Source of the DNA: an uncultured Halieaceae bacterium
GTDB taxonomy: Bacteria > Pseudomonadota > Gammaproteobacteria > Pseudomonadales > Halieaceae
DNA length: 64,000 nt
Assembly (NCBI GenBank): GCA_938074045.1
Contig: CALJGI010000029.1
Span: forward strand, 1-64,000
Direction: 5' to 3'
Part shown: positions 53,902 to 63,264 of the stretch, piece by piece
Layout: the number at the start of each line of letters is the position of its first letter
Position numbering within the stretch: the stretch's first letter is position 1
Translations under genes and position numbers: made by a program
Notes under the pieces: model-generated
Told to the model about the DNA's origin: nothing
Database searches by the model: none
The model's input: the letters and a program-made list of their open reading frames with translations, nothing else

Positions 53902-53989
53902 GGGATAATTCCTCTCCAGCTCGATATGCCATCATAGCTATTGTTAGCTGCTTAGGCACAGGTAAAAGTGTCCTGTCTGACCCGCAGAC

Positions 53990-55825
53990 CTAACTCAGTT
54001 CTCCGACCGCGCGATGGGCCATCATAATGGCGGTTTTGGCGTCCGCACCCGGCGCCGAGTCGCAATTGGCAATGGTAATACGACCAAAGGGTTGGCGACC
54101 CCGCTCAGTGGTGTCGCCTGGTCCCGCGATGGTATAGCCGTGTGCCCAGCGATTAACCGAAATACTAGCCACATCTCGATCAAATTCAAACGAATCTCCC
54201 AGCATGCTCCCCAGGTGGTTTCTGATTTCGGCTTCATAATCGGAAAACTGCATCCCTAGCATGCGGTATCGCGCTTCGCGGAATTGCTCCAACCGGGGCG
54301 CACCTACCGTTTCACCGTAAGGACAACTGATCATCTGAATCACACAGGGATCGTTGGGGCTCTGAGTGTACTGATAACCCCCCATGCTGACGGGAAAGTC
54401 CATCATAACCGCCTGGTGCATATTGCCGGGTGACATTGCCATGCCAATTCCCAGGTCGCGGAATGCGCGCCAGTTTCTCAGCCCCACAGAGGTGTACTGC
54501 AGTGGGCTCTTGGACTGCTGTCTCAGCGCTGCCGCCTGTGCAGCTGGAAGATCAGAGACGATATGGGGAACAATCATGTTGTAACAGGCCATCACCACTG
54601 CCCCAGCCTTCACCCGATACGCGGCATTGTCTTTGATGTACTGTATCGATACCTCCCCGGCATCCCGGGAGTCTCCCAGGTGGTGAACATCAACCACGGT
54701 GCTGTTCAACCTGATACGGACGGAACGACCCGCGTGATCGAGCTGACTATAATCGAATCTCGATAAAACCAATTCTTCGGCGTTGTCTCCCTGAGCGACC
54801 TGAGGAATCATCCGGTTGACCAGTGCCCGGGCTACGCCCGCGTTGCCATCCGGAAAGTGATGAATATAAGGATTATCTTCGTCATAAACCGGCACATGTT
54901 CAAAGCCCATAGCACCAGCACTCTTGGCCGCCCCAATACTCATAACGTCGGTTCCCGCACTGGCCCAGTCCAGCGCGGAGTGGCGTGCCATGCGCAACAC
55001 CCCAGGATCATCCACTCCCAGAGTCTGCTTGAGGTACTCGAAGTAGGAGTGGGAATAGATGTAGTCCGACATCTGCTCAGCGGGCACATCTATCATATGG
55101 AGTCCGCCATTGAGTACCTGCAACAACTGGCGCTTGCCGCGTTCACTTAAAGGCGCACACCTCGCCGCCTCCTCATTCGATATTTTGGCGGTCAGCAGGC
55201 CTTCGACGTAGTTCGGATAATTGCAGTAGGGGTGCCTGACCACTTTGTCTTCGCCAAACACCTCCTTGCTGAAATAGGTGACAGCGCCCAACCCATGACG
55301 CCGGTAAAAGTCGATGTCATAGGCCGATTCAAAGCGTTGGGGATCCACGCCAATATCCCGCAACAGCTCGAGTACCACCGGATTGGCGTCGTGCGGCTCA
55401 ACAATAGTCTGCGAGCCCCCGTAGCCGATTAGCAATTTTCCATCGACCGAGTGCTCATTGCGTTTTGCATGGCCACCGAAGTCGTCGTGGTTGTCGAGGA
55501 TCAGTATCTTGCTCTCGAATCCATTTTTCTGCTGGTAGAAATACGCGGCGGCCAGACCGCTTAAACCCCCACCAACAACAATAAGATCATAGCTTTCGTC
55601 CAGTTTTTGGGTCGGACCCCAATCGGTCTTTTGACTCCAGGCCCTGGCGTGGGCATGGTCGTTGGAACCGGGATGGCTCCCCCGCAGACCAGTTAGTGCA
55701 GGTGGATAGTAAGCTGCAGCCAGCGAAGACATCGCAGCGCAACCCGGAAGACCCATCGACAGAACTGATCCGCTACCGACAACTAAAGTGCCGTTGATAA
55801 AATCCCTTCGCGTGATGTCGCCCAT
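53990..55825 (-). CDS. Tat-exported FAD/NAD(P)-binding oxidoreductase
   Basis: 611 residues. The twin-arginine signal TRRDFINGTLVVGSGS is at 5-20. A Cys in LPGCAAM makes a lipoprotein possible. FAD-binding YDLIVVGGGLSGLAAAYFYQQ is near residue 80, followed by ILDNHDDFGGHAKRNE. A NAD(P)-binding-like/amine-oxidase fold continues to the end (INRWAHGYTI). The folded protein would act outside the cytoplasm, oxidising an unknown substrate. It follows the lipoprotein esterase gene on the same strand and precedes the creatininase-like gene. Confidence 0.85.
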   Translation of the reverse strand: MGDITRRDFINGTLVVGSGSVLSMGLPGCAAMSSLAAAYYPPALTGLRGSHPGSNDHAHARAWSQKTDWGPTQKLDESYDLIVVGGGLSGLAAAYFYQQKNGFESKILILDNHDDFGGHAKRNEHSVDGKLLIGYGGSQTIVEPHDANPVVLELLRDIGVDPQRFESAYDIDFYRRHGLGAVTYFSKEVFGEDKVVRHPYCNYPNYVEGLLTAKISNEEAARCAPLSERGKRQLLQVLNGGLHMIDVPAEQMSDYIYSHSYFEYLKQTLGVDDPGVLRMARHSALDWASAGTDVMSIGAAKSAGAMGFEHVPVYDEDNPYIHHFPDGNAGVARALVNRMIPQVAQGDNAEELVLSRFDYSQLDHAGRSVRIRLNSTVVDVHHLGDSRDAGEVSIQYIKDNAAYRVKAGAVVMACYNMIVPHIVSDLPAAQAAALRQQSKSPLQYTSVGLRNWRAFRDLGIGMAMSPGNMHQAVMMDFPVSMGGYQYTQSPNDPCVIQMISCPYGETVGAPRLEQFREARYRMLGMQFSDYEAEIRNHLGSMLGDSFEFDRDVASISVNRWAHGYTIAGPGDTTERGRQPFGRITIANCDSAPGADAKTAIMMAHRAVGELS

Positions 55826-55910
55826 GAATAGCCTCTAACTTACTCCACCGAATCCCCAACTCGGAGAATATTGTACGCCATCGGCAAGAAGTGGGAATTG
55901 TAAGAGTGGC

Positions 55911-56912
55911 CTAATCCGTATCCACACCAAGCAACCACTCGACATAGGCATCCTGACCGCTGGGAGCCCAGGGGAAAGGTGTATGCGGTCCATTCGCCAC
56001 GGTCCACAGTTCCACAGTTACATCGTCACGACAGTCCTCATAGGTGAGTACCGAGGTTTCGTCGCCGTCCAGACTGGCAACCACGTCGATATCGGCACCC
56101 ATGACCGGGTTGGCAATATCACATCCCGCCAGCTCCGCGAACCGGCCGACGGTTTCAGGAGCACTGGGATAGAGGGCACCACCTATTTCGCCACCCTGGT
56201 AAGAAATGGTTTGATCATCATCCCCATGGATGGCGAGGACATCGACCGGGAACGTGGCAGGTGCACAACTTTCCGCTTCAGCAAAGGTAGAGCCGGCAAG
56301 ACTAACAACCGATGTCACCAGATCTGATGCCTCGCACACCATGCGCAACGCCATGAAAGCACCATTGGAGTATCCAAACAAACCCACTTTAGTCACATCC
56401 ACACTGAAATTGGCGGCGGCTTCCTCGATGAGGCTGCGCACATAAGCCACATCATCTACTTGGGTGTAATCCTCGCCGGAACCATCCTCAAACTCCGCCA
56501 CCGCGGCACAACAGGCGGGAGTAGCGTTCCAGAATTGGGTTCCCATGGTGTTTTTGGTGCCGTCAGGCATAACAAGTACATACTGTCCAGCATCGACGCG
56601 CTGAGTTAGACCCAGGTACGACGACTGCAACACACCATTTGCACTGCTGTAACCATGCAGAAACACAATCAGAGGATACTTTGTGGTGGGCGTGTAATCG
56701 GTAGGAATATGAACGGGGGCCGGGCGTTCAGCGCCGATTACCAACTCGGGATTGGACACACAATTATTTGTTTCAGCACAACCGCTAAGTGACCTTTCGG
56801 GCGGTAAAGGCAGGGCAACGGGGCCGACAGCAGACATATCCGATCCGTCACTACAGGCCGATGCCAGGCCGACCAACAGAAGGACTAAAAAAAGATGACG
56901 AACATTAACCAT
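55911..56912 (-). CDS. Lipoprotein esterase, LpqC/PHB-depolymerase-like
   Basis: 333 residues from ATG 56912. Signal MVNVRHLFLVLLLVGLASACS ends in lipobox LASAC, so the protein is anchored at Cys20. The alpha/beta-hydrolase parts are LIVFLHGYSSANG (oxyanion region), GLFGYSNGAFMALRM (nucleophile Ser), IHGDDDQTISYQGG (acid) and NGPHTPFPW (His). Relatives cleave polyhydroxybutyrate, feruloyl or acetyl esters. Several Cys pairs suggest disulfides, fitting a periplasmic or surface location. The open frame extends 63 codons upstream but without a signal peptide. Confidence 0.85.
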   Translation of the reverse strand: MVNVRHLFLVLLLVGLASACSDGSDMSAVGPVALPLPPERSLSGCAETNNCVSNPELVIGAERPAPVHIPTDYTPTTKYPLIVFLHGYSSANGVLQSSYLGLTQRVDAGQYVLVMPDGTKNTMGTQFWNATPACCAAVAEFEDGSGEDYTQVDDVAYVRSLIEEAAANFSVDVTKVGLFGYSNGAFMALRMVCEASDLVTSVVSLAGSTFAEAESCAPATFPVDVLAIHGDDDQTISYQGGEIGGALYPSAPETVGRFAELAGCDIANPVMGADIDVVASLDGDETSVLTYEDCRDDVTVELWTVANGPHTPFPWAPSGQDAYVEWLLGVDTD

Positions 56913-57420
56913 GACTGCCTCTGTATTCTCCTGACCGGAATAAGCCATCACCCATGTGCCCGGAATGTACCGTTTAAAAATGGAGCTCGCATATACAGAT
57001 GCCCCCCGGCTGATTACAAACACTTCAAAATGGATCTCTCCAGGCCCATAAGCGAAAGATCTGTAACGGCTTTTCTGCCATCCACTCTCACCAAACGGCA
57101 AGACAGAACCCTTCTGCGAAACCTCAAGCTAGCACTGTGTCATAAAGTCCAGGATTTGCAACGAGTTTTAGAGCGGAACCTCCGCCGAACGTCGAACAAG
57201 TTCCAAAATCTAACTATCAGCTGTGTACATTTTTCTCTATGTTGAGCGCTATCTTTAAGTCTCAATGGCCAGTATCTACTAAAAAATATCAAATGATTGT
57301 CTCTGTAACAGCAGTGACCATCCGCCGAAGAGCTTTATATGCATTGGGTGGACAAATCACCCTGTTTACGCCGCCCGCTTTCTCTGGGCACGCTTTTTAA
57401 TCTGATGAGGCATATGCATA
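56913..57420. other. Intergenic region without a recognisable gene
   Basis: About 500 bases between the esterase start and the alcohol dehydrogenase remnant. Short open frames exist on both strands but none has family features. The first part must carry the esterase promoter (minus strand). Confidence 0.5.
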
Positions 57421-57885
57421 GAGGGCCGTATGCCGCCACCAGTATTGCCAGTGATCCCCGGCCACCAGGCGGTGGGCGAAGTCATAGCGCAGGGTTCAGA
57501 AGCCAGCCTCCATCCGATAGGTGAGTTGGTCGGGGTAGGATGGATAGGCGGGGCCTGCGGAGGCTGTGATTTGTGTCAACGTGGCCTGGAGAATCTTTGC
57601 CCCGAGTTCACCGCAACCGGCCGGGATATCAATGGCGGCTACGCCCAGTACATGGTTATAGACGAAAACTTCGCGCATAAAATTCCAGATGGGGTGAATG
57701 CGCAGCAGGCCGCGCCCTTGCTATGCGCTGGCGCGATTGGCTATCGGTCACTTTCACTATGCGAAGCAGAAAACGGGCAGGTTTTGGGACTGACGGGGTT
57801 CGGTGGCTCTGGCCACCTGGTATTGCAGCTCGCCCGACACTATTGGAGCTTAAATTCGGACATGTGCGCGGTGCGAAAGTATTGA
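57421..57885 (+). pseudogene. Zinc-dependent alcohol dehydrogenase remnant
   Basis: The frame begins mid-protein (EGRMPPPVLPVIPGHQAVGEVIAQG) with no first ~50 residues. It keeps the structural-zinc cysteines (GGACGGCDLCQRGLENLC) and the nucleotide-binding strand GLTGFGGSGHLVLQLARHYW, then runs out of homology and stops. The catalytic zinc His is in PGHQ. The C-terminal ~180 residues are absent in the next 500 bases. The usual length is ~340 residues; this is ~155. Truncation at both ends makes activity unlikely. Confidence 0.8.
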
Positions 57886-58387
57886 GAATGGAAGATGTTT
57901 GACCGTCCATGCTACAGGATCCCACAACGGATCACCTGATTTCGAATCAGGCAAAGCCCGGTCGGCATAGACCTCCACCCATCTGATGGATCACTTTTCT
58001 ACCTTCTACGACACCAAGTATGCAAATATTCGGCTTCGCACCATGGCGACGCGCCAGCTCAAAACCCGCTCGTCGGGTTCCAGTCCATCCAAAGTTATTG
58101 CGATGCGATATCTTCCCCGGCCGTCAACGCTGCAGCTGCTTGGAAATTATCCACCGCCTCTGTTCAAACAGCCCACCCGTTTCTAACATAGCGTATCATC
58201 CGGTGCCAATTAACGGAAAATCGCTAAAGCCCTGCAAGTACCCCCGGATCGGCGTCCTTTACGATTCCAGGCACCCATAGTCGGCGGGCTCTGGCAAAGA
58301 ATAGGGCACCGATGGTGCCCTATTCGGCCATGATCCACTAGCCCAGGACGGTGCAGTGGCAGGCTAACGCCCACCCTTGCAATTGGT
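57886..58387. other. Non-coding stretch after the dehydrogenase remnant
   Basis: No gene is recognised. It contains a 17-base inverted repeat CCTGATTTCGAATCAGG at 57935-57951 and, at the right end, the proteorhodopsin terminator. It may include decayed coding sequence I cannot identify. Confidence 0.5.
58299..58325 (-). terminator. Strong hairpin downstream of proteorhodopsin
   Basis: A perfect 12-base stem, GAATAGGGCACC with GGTGCCCTATTC, around a GAT loop, 62 bases after the rhodopsin stop on the minus strand, followed by TTTGCC. The stem is strong but the U-tract is short. It may also stabilise the mRNA 3' end. Confidence 0.7.
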
Positions 58388-59101
58388 CTAATCGTGAGAG
58401 TGATTCACACCACCGGACTCTTTTACAGCAAGATGCCAAATCACGAGACCGAAGAGAATCTTGTTCACGAAATCAGCGAGGTTATAAACCATATTTAACG
58501 CCCCTTCGTCCACGCCGCCCATCATGTAGCCCCACACATACCCAACCGGATAAATAGCCCAACCGATGAGCACGATCAATCGCATGAAGTTGAAGGCTGA
58601 TGCAACCGCAGATCCAGCTGTCTTCGCTGCCTTTCCGGCACTCCCTCCAAAAATTTCAAAGATAATCACAGCCCAGCCAACCATGCCCAACCAGAAAGCG
58701 ACCGTAACGTTCATCAATTCTGCTTCGCCGAGAAAGCCAAAAATTAGCATCACCAAAGTGCCAAGGAGTAACCGCAGAAAGGAGCCAACACCGATGGCAG
58801 CACCGACCGCTCTCAAAATCAGATAAAACTCGATCATGAGTAACGGTACCGTGATTAACCAATCGATATACCTATAGACGATTGGTGTTGTTTGCTCCAC
58901 GACCCAGAAGTCTCGCATATAATCATAGTGCACCCCTGCAACGAGGGTAACCAAGCCGGCCACCAATAAAGAAAGGCGCCATTCTTTCTTCACTTGCGCT
59001 CCCTCGTAGAGGAAAAACACTGTAGCGGCCATCATCGCAATAGACACCAACCAGAACGTTACACCAACATAATCACTGCTTAATAAAAACATCTTGTCCA
59101 T
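58388..59101 (-). CDS. Proteorhodopsin, green-type proton pump
   Basis: 237 residues from ATG 59101, seven membrane helices, GAGAGGG ribosome site. With a constant offset of 17 to the classical proteorhodopsin, all key residues are present: His58 (H75), proton acceptor Asp80 (D97) in RYIDW, spectral-tuning Leu88 (L105, green), proton donor Glu91 (E108) and retinal Schiff-base Lys214 (K231) in NLADFVNKILFGL. It is therefore a light-driven outward proton pump in the inner membrane. The gene is alone: no blh or carotenoid genes lie beside it, so retinal must come from elsewhere. A hairpin terminator follows. Confidence 0.97.
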   Translation of the reverse strand: MDKMFLLSSDYVGVTFWLVSIAMMAATVFFLYEGAQVKKEWRLSLLVAGLVTLVAGVHYDYMRDFWVVEQTTPIVYRYIDWLITVPLLMIEFYLILRAVGAAIGVGSFLRLLLGTLVMLIFGFLGEAELMNVTVAFWLGMVGWAVIIFEIFGGSAGKAAKTAGSAVASAFNFMRLIVLIGWAIYPVGYVWGYMMGGVDEGALNMVYNLADFVNKILFGLVIWHLAVKESGGVNHSHD

Positions 59102-59916
59102 AAACACCACCCTCTCATAGAAGACTATGTATCACCGGGACACCCGCCCGGATAATGTTTGATACGCTCGGTTGAGCAATTCAGATCACCCAAGTCCGGA
59201 AATCTGGGCCCGGACGCACCTGGTGCTGCAAGATAGTTGATTTGTTGCAATATTCTCAGTTGGTCTGTCTCTGATGCTCTCGGCTCCGAAAGTAATCAGA
59301 TCCAAGAGCTTGCGCTTGCGCGGTGACGCCAGTCAGAGCTCTCTGCGGCCGATAGTGGATTAGCCAAAGGTGGGCATCGTCCCGCCCAGTGTCTTTGATC
59401 CCACACTTATTTCGTCAATCTTGCCCATGGACAAGTCTTACTGGTGATTCAAGCTAGATCAATCATGCCGAGAGCATCAAGAGCGCTTGCACGAGCATAT
59501 ACCAAGCAAACCGGACGGCTTTGTGAAAAGTCTCTTTAAAACAGTGCCGATTGGTCCCAAGTTGGCTGACGACGCGCACCTCAAAAAGACCCCAAATTGA
59601 TTATATATATTTGTTTTTTATACCATTTCTTCATGCACACACCGACTCTTCCCAATCCGAACCCATTTCCGACCCAATGACCAGGATGATGTAGCTATAA
59701 CTTTTGAGATCTCAAGTTTTAGCAGCAAGGTTAACTAGACACAGAACTTCGGAACATATTCCACATCTACCAGATGGAATCTTAAGTGCAAAAAGGCGTA
59801 TACTTTCGCATCGTTTACATTGCGCATAAGGGCGTCAACCTGTCACTTCTGCCAGCGTTTAATGAGCATTGCGCCAAGCACTGCAAAAACAGTCAGTATT
59901 TTATTGGGTGAAAAAA
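59102..59916. other. 815-base region between proteorhodopsin and subtilase
   Basis: No gene recognised. It must hold the rhodopsin promoter (minus) and the subtilase promoter (plus). An AT-rich run lies near 59597-59625. On the minus strand near 59340-59365 a stretch reads LIHYRPQRALTG, faintly like the end of IS transposases, but it is too short to call. Confidence 0.5.
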
Positions 59917-61848
59917 ATGAGAATTATGAAAAACTCCATACGCTGCTCAAAGCTGAGGAAATCACTGAGTCAATTGTCACTTGCCCTAGTTTGCTCTGTC
60001 GTCGGGGCCTCAACCCTGGCCGAGGACAGTCGCTATGTTATTCAAGTCGACGAGGCCGATAAAGGCCTGATGATGGCGCTGTCTAAAAGAGCGGGAGGTG
60101 CAGTCAAGCTGGAAGCAACAGGCTTTTTTGCTGCCGAATTCCCCGGACGATCCTTGAGCGATGTGAAAGGTTTACTGAATCACCCGAGTGTTCTTATGGT
60201 TGAGGAGGACATGCGCCGCTATCCCATGGCCTTGTTCAGTGATAGTCCCGGCAACCCAATGGCAACCCAGGTCACTCCTTACGCTGTCGTGCAGTCTCAA
60301 GCGAACCTGCTCAGTGCGGGGGATTTGGCCTCGCAAAAGGTATGCGTAATCGACTCGGGAATCGCACAAATACAAGGCGAAACTGGAGGCTTTAATCAGG
60401 ATTTTGATTGGGCTGTAATCACAGGTGATAACGACACTGGCACTGGTGCCTGGGACAGCGATGGCGGCCCTCATGGCACACATGTTGCCGGCACAATAGC
60501 GGCAGCCGACAACAACTTTGGTGTTGTGGGAATGGCTCCAGGCGTGCCGCTGCATATCATCAAAGTATTTAATGCCGCAGGCTGGGGCTACTCTTCTGAT
60601 CTGGCTTACGCTGCCCAAAAATGCACTGGCGCCGGCTCCACTATCATATCAATGAGTCTGGGTGGCGGCGGAGCGAACAACACAGAAGAAAATGCGTTTA
60701 ATAATTTCGTGGCCAACGGCGGCCTCGTGTTGGCGGCTGCGGGTAATGACGGTAACAACAGGGTCTCTTATCCTGCAGGCTATGAATCGATCATGATGGT
60801 AGGCGCCAACGACGCAGATAACGTTATCGCCTCATTTTCACAGTTTCCTACCTGCACATCTGGGCGTGGCAGGAGAGCAACAGAAAAAGATGGTATCTGT
60901 GTTGAAGTCTCGGCAGGCGGTGTCAATACGCTCTCGACTTATCCTGCGGGTGGTGCATCAATTGCCACCACATCTGTAGATGGCAATTCATTGACGGTAT
61001 CCGCTATGGAAAACGAGGGTTCTGCGAGCGCTCCAGTATTCAATTTTGGCATTGGTGATCAACCAGAATCCGGCGCGGCTGAACACATCTGTGCAATAGA
61101 CAGGGGCGACATTACCTTTTATGAAAAAGTGAAAAACTGTCAAGATGCAGGAGGCGTTGGCGCTATAATCGTTAACAACGAGCCAGGTCCTCTTTCTGCA
61201 ACATTGGGTGCGGCTAACGACACCGAGATTCCTGCCGTAGGTGCAGCTCAGGAAGACAGGGACGCCGTCTTCAGTGCAACCAGTGCAATCATCAATATCG
61301 GCCCCAGCGACTATGGTTATATGAGCGGTACGTCGATGGCAACGCCAGCGGTGGCAGGTGTTGCAGCGCTAGTATGGTCTAATCACAGCAGTTGTACCGG
61401 AGAGGAGATACGTGAGGCGCTCAAACAATCCGCATTGGATGCTGGAGCTAGCGGCAAAGATGTTTATCACGGATATGGCATAGTCCAGGCAAAAGCTGCC
61501 AGTGACTTGCTGGCAAGCTCTGGCAGCTGCAGTGGTGGCGGTGGTGGCGGTGACAGCGCCCCAACTGCGGCATTCGCTTCATCTTGTACAGACTTGACCT
61601 GCACGTTTACCAATACTAGTAGCGACGACAACTCGGGCCTTATTTATGCGTGGAACTTTGGCGATAGCTCGGTCTCTACTGAAACTAATCCAAGCCACAT
61701 CTATGCAGCCGCCGGCACTTATGGAGTAACGCTTACCGTAACTGACAGTGTTGGTCAGACCGATAGCATATCTGCTGATGTCACCGTTGGTGGCGGTGGC
61801 GGCAAACCCAAGAAGTGTAATCCCAGACGAGAGGTATGTGAGCCTTAG
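59917..61848 (+). CDS. Secreted subtilisin-like serine protease (S8) with PA and PKD domains
   Basis: 643 residues from ATG 59917; a longer frame is open but this start gives a proper signal (SLSQLSLALVCSVVGASTLA). Inhibitor-like propeptide about 35-100, then the S8 catalytic domain with Asp146 (CVIDSGIA), His186 (GGPHGTHVAGTIAA) and Ser473 (MSGTSMATPAVAG). A PA domain is inserted near 350-430 (AEHICAIDRGDITFYEKVKNCQDAGGVGAIIVNN). After a Gly-rich linker comes a PKD domain (YAWNFGDSSVSTETNPSHIYAAAGTYGVTLTVTDS) and a short Gly/Lys/Cys tail. It probably degrades extracellular protein for nutrition. Confidence 0.95.
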   Translation: MRIMKNSIRCSKLRKSLSQLSLALVCSVVGASTLAEDSRYVIQVDEADKGLMMALSKRAGGAVKLEATGFFAAEFPGRSLSDVKGLLNHPSVLMVEEDMRRYPMALFSDSPGNPMATQVTPYAVVQSQANLLSAGDLASQKVCVIDSGIAQIQGETGGFNQDFDWAVITGDNDTGTGAWDSDGGPHGTHVAGTIAAADNNFGVVGMAPGVPLHIIKVFNAAGWGYSSDLAYAAQKCTGAGSTIISMSLGGGGANNTEENAFNNFVANGGLVLAAAGNDGNNRVSYPAGYESIMMVGANDADNVIASFSQFPTCTSGRGRRATEKDGICVEVSAGGVNTLSTYPAGGASIATTSVDGNSLTVSAMENEGSASAPVFNFGIGDQPESGAAEHICAIDRGDITFYEKVKNCQDAGGVGAIIVNNEPGPLSATLGAANDTEIPAVGAAQEDRDAVFSATSAIINIGPSDYGYMSGTSMATPAVAGVAALVWSNHSSCTGEEIREALKQSALDAGASGKDVYHGYGIVQAKAASDLLASSGSCSGGGGGGDSAPTAAFASSCTDLTCTFTNTSSDDNSGLIYAWNFGDSSVSTETNPSHIYAAAGTYGVTLTVTDSVGQTDSISADVTVGGGGGKPKKCNPRREVCEP

Positions 61849-61978
61849 CCGCCTCTATTTTTGAAAGCGGCTGCAGGGGGGCTCGCGGCAGCGTGTTGCG
61901 GCGAGCACTCGCTCGTGACTCTCCAGCAGGAAGCGTGCGAGTGTGCAGCGTCAGCCAAGATGATACCAAGTGAACTGA

Positions 61979-61990
61979 TTAACTAGTTAA
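61979..61990. repeat. 12-base palindrome TTAACTAGTTAA
   Basis: Perfect palindrome just beyond the transposase remnant. A related TAGTTAACTA occurs at 63663-63672. Function unknown; may be chance in AT-rich DNA. Confidence 0.4.
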
Positions 61991-61999
61991 GACTTGTAT

Positions 62000-62540
62000 T
62001 ACTTTTTACTACAGTCAGATACAACGTCAACCAAGCGGCCCTGAGCAAGAAACTTTCTTTCCACGATAATTGGTGCAAGAGGCAGGGACCACTCTCTGAT
62101 AACAGGCGCGGCCTGTGGCGAACTCTGGCCTCGGATAGTCCAGTGGACCTATCGGTTGGATTCTGAAACTTGTCAGAAGCGCTCATCACGACAAACTGGG
62201 GGCTGGTGATCAGGTCATGGCTCTAGAGAATCCGATAAATACTAGATTCCGGGACAAAATAATCATGCGCATAGGTGATATGCCAGGCCAGTTTCCTAGG
62301 GCGTCAGGGCGGGACGATCCGGGGCCACTTCAACGATCACTTCCCTAACGGAGTCAGGAATCCGGCTCCAGTGCTGGCGAAGGGCCCGACAGTGCTTTTC
62401 CAGCCCATTTAATCCATCCTGCTCATATAGACATGTCGTCGATACATATAAGGTCACAGGCAGACAATCTGCTCAACATCGCAGAGTGAATCAATCCACC
62501 AGTTGTTTAAGCTTTTCTTTGAGCCCCCGTACGGTGCATA
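62000..62540 (-). pseudogene. Decayed IS3-type transposase
   Basis: Read on the minus strand across frames, the sequence gives VRGLKEKLKQLVD (start), then DGLNGLEKHCRALRQHWSRIPDSV and REVIVEVAPDRPALT, a frame change, then PRKLAWHITYAHDYFVPESS and IYRIL, a stop, then SHDLITSPQFVVMSASDKFQNPT. This is the HTH-rich N-terminal half of an IS3/IS2-like transposase. At least one frameshift and three in-frame stops (two near the start) show it is dead. The DDE core is not recognised. Confidence 0.75.
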
Positions 62541-62575
62541 TTATCCATGGCCGGCACCCCTCAAACGCCAGCAGT

Positions 62576-63163
62576 TCAGGTAAACGGATTGTAGGACTCG
62601 AATTTTGCTAAGTCGTCGACGCCTCGACAGAACGTATTGATCGCTGTGAAGATATTCCCAATTTCTGACAATCGTTCGTCGACTGGTTCACGCCGCAGCA
62701 GATCTGATTCCACGCTCATAAACAGGGTCGAAAGAAGGTTATTGAGCACATGATTAATCTCACCATGCGATCTGTGTGATTCCTTAATGAAAGGGTGACC
62801 AAGCACGTTCTGAAAGCCAATATAGTACCTATGTTCACCCCGGATCATTGGCAGCATAACCAGTCGGTTCATGAACTTGCTTCCATCTTTTCGGTAATTT
62901 AGGACATCAGTACAACAGGCCAATGATTCGGCGAATGCCTTGTGCATGATATCAATGGCTTTAGGACTGGTATCTGGGCCTTGCAAGAAGTTTAGATTTT
63001 TCCCAAGCGTATCATCGGTCGAATACCCAGTATGCTGGATAAATTCCTGGTTAACGTACAGACAAACCTGTGCGTCTGGCATCATTTCCACAATTGTAAA
63101 GCAATCGAGAAAATAATCTCCGATACTCATCAGCAGAGAGAGTGTTGAGTTATCAGTGCTCAC
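62576..63163 (-). CDS. LOV-like PAS protein lacking the adduct cysteine, with DHp-like tail
   Basis: 195 residues. The PAS core runs from about 20 to 125 with VCLYVNQEFIQHTGYSTDDTLGKNLNFLQGPDTSPKAI and LNYRKDGSKFMNRLVMLPM, matching flavin-binding LOV domains. The site normally Cys (NCRFLQ) is Leu57 (NLNFLQ, codon CTA), so no covalent flavin photoadduct can form. The FLQGPDT and NYRKDG flavin contacts are kept. The C-terminal part (SHGEINHVLNNLLSTLFMS) resembles a histidine-kinase dimerisation helix, but no ATPase domain follows. It could be a redox or Cys-independent light sensor acting through a partner. Confidence 0.85.
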   Translation of the reverse strand: MSTDNSTLSLLMSIGDYFLDCFTIVEMMPDAQVCLYVNQEFIQHTGYSTDDTLGKNLNFLQGPDTSPKAIDIMHKAFAESLACCTDVLNYRKDGSKFMNRLVMLPMIRGEHRYYIGFQNVLGHPFIKESHRSHGEINHVLNNLLSTLFMSVESDLLRREPVDERLSEIGNIFTAINTFCRGVDDLAKFESYNPFT

Positions 63164-63264
63164 CTAGTTCTACCTTCCTTGCCTCCAAAACAATAATTTC
63201 AGTATAAATACTGGTCAGCGCATAATCGGCCTGCGGCAATGGCTTAATCGCCTTCTGGATTCAC

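Noticed and set aside
56895..57245. 116-codon plus-strand open frame before the dehydrogenase remnant
   Set aside because: No domain, overlaps the esterase start antisense, and composition is unlike neighbouring genes.
57935..57951. CCTGATTTCGAATCAGG as a terminator or regulator site
   Set aside because: Perfect arms but no U-tract and no adjacent intact gene.
57966..57995. TGATCC-N18-TATGCC on the minus strand
   Set aside because: It points into the dehydrogenase remnant with no gene to serve; probably chance.
59320..59390. IS transposase C-terminus (LIHYRPQRALTG) on the minus strand
   Set aside because: Only about a dozen residues look right and flanking sequence does not continue the match.
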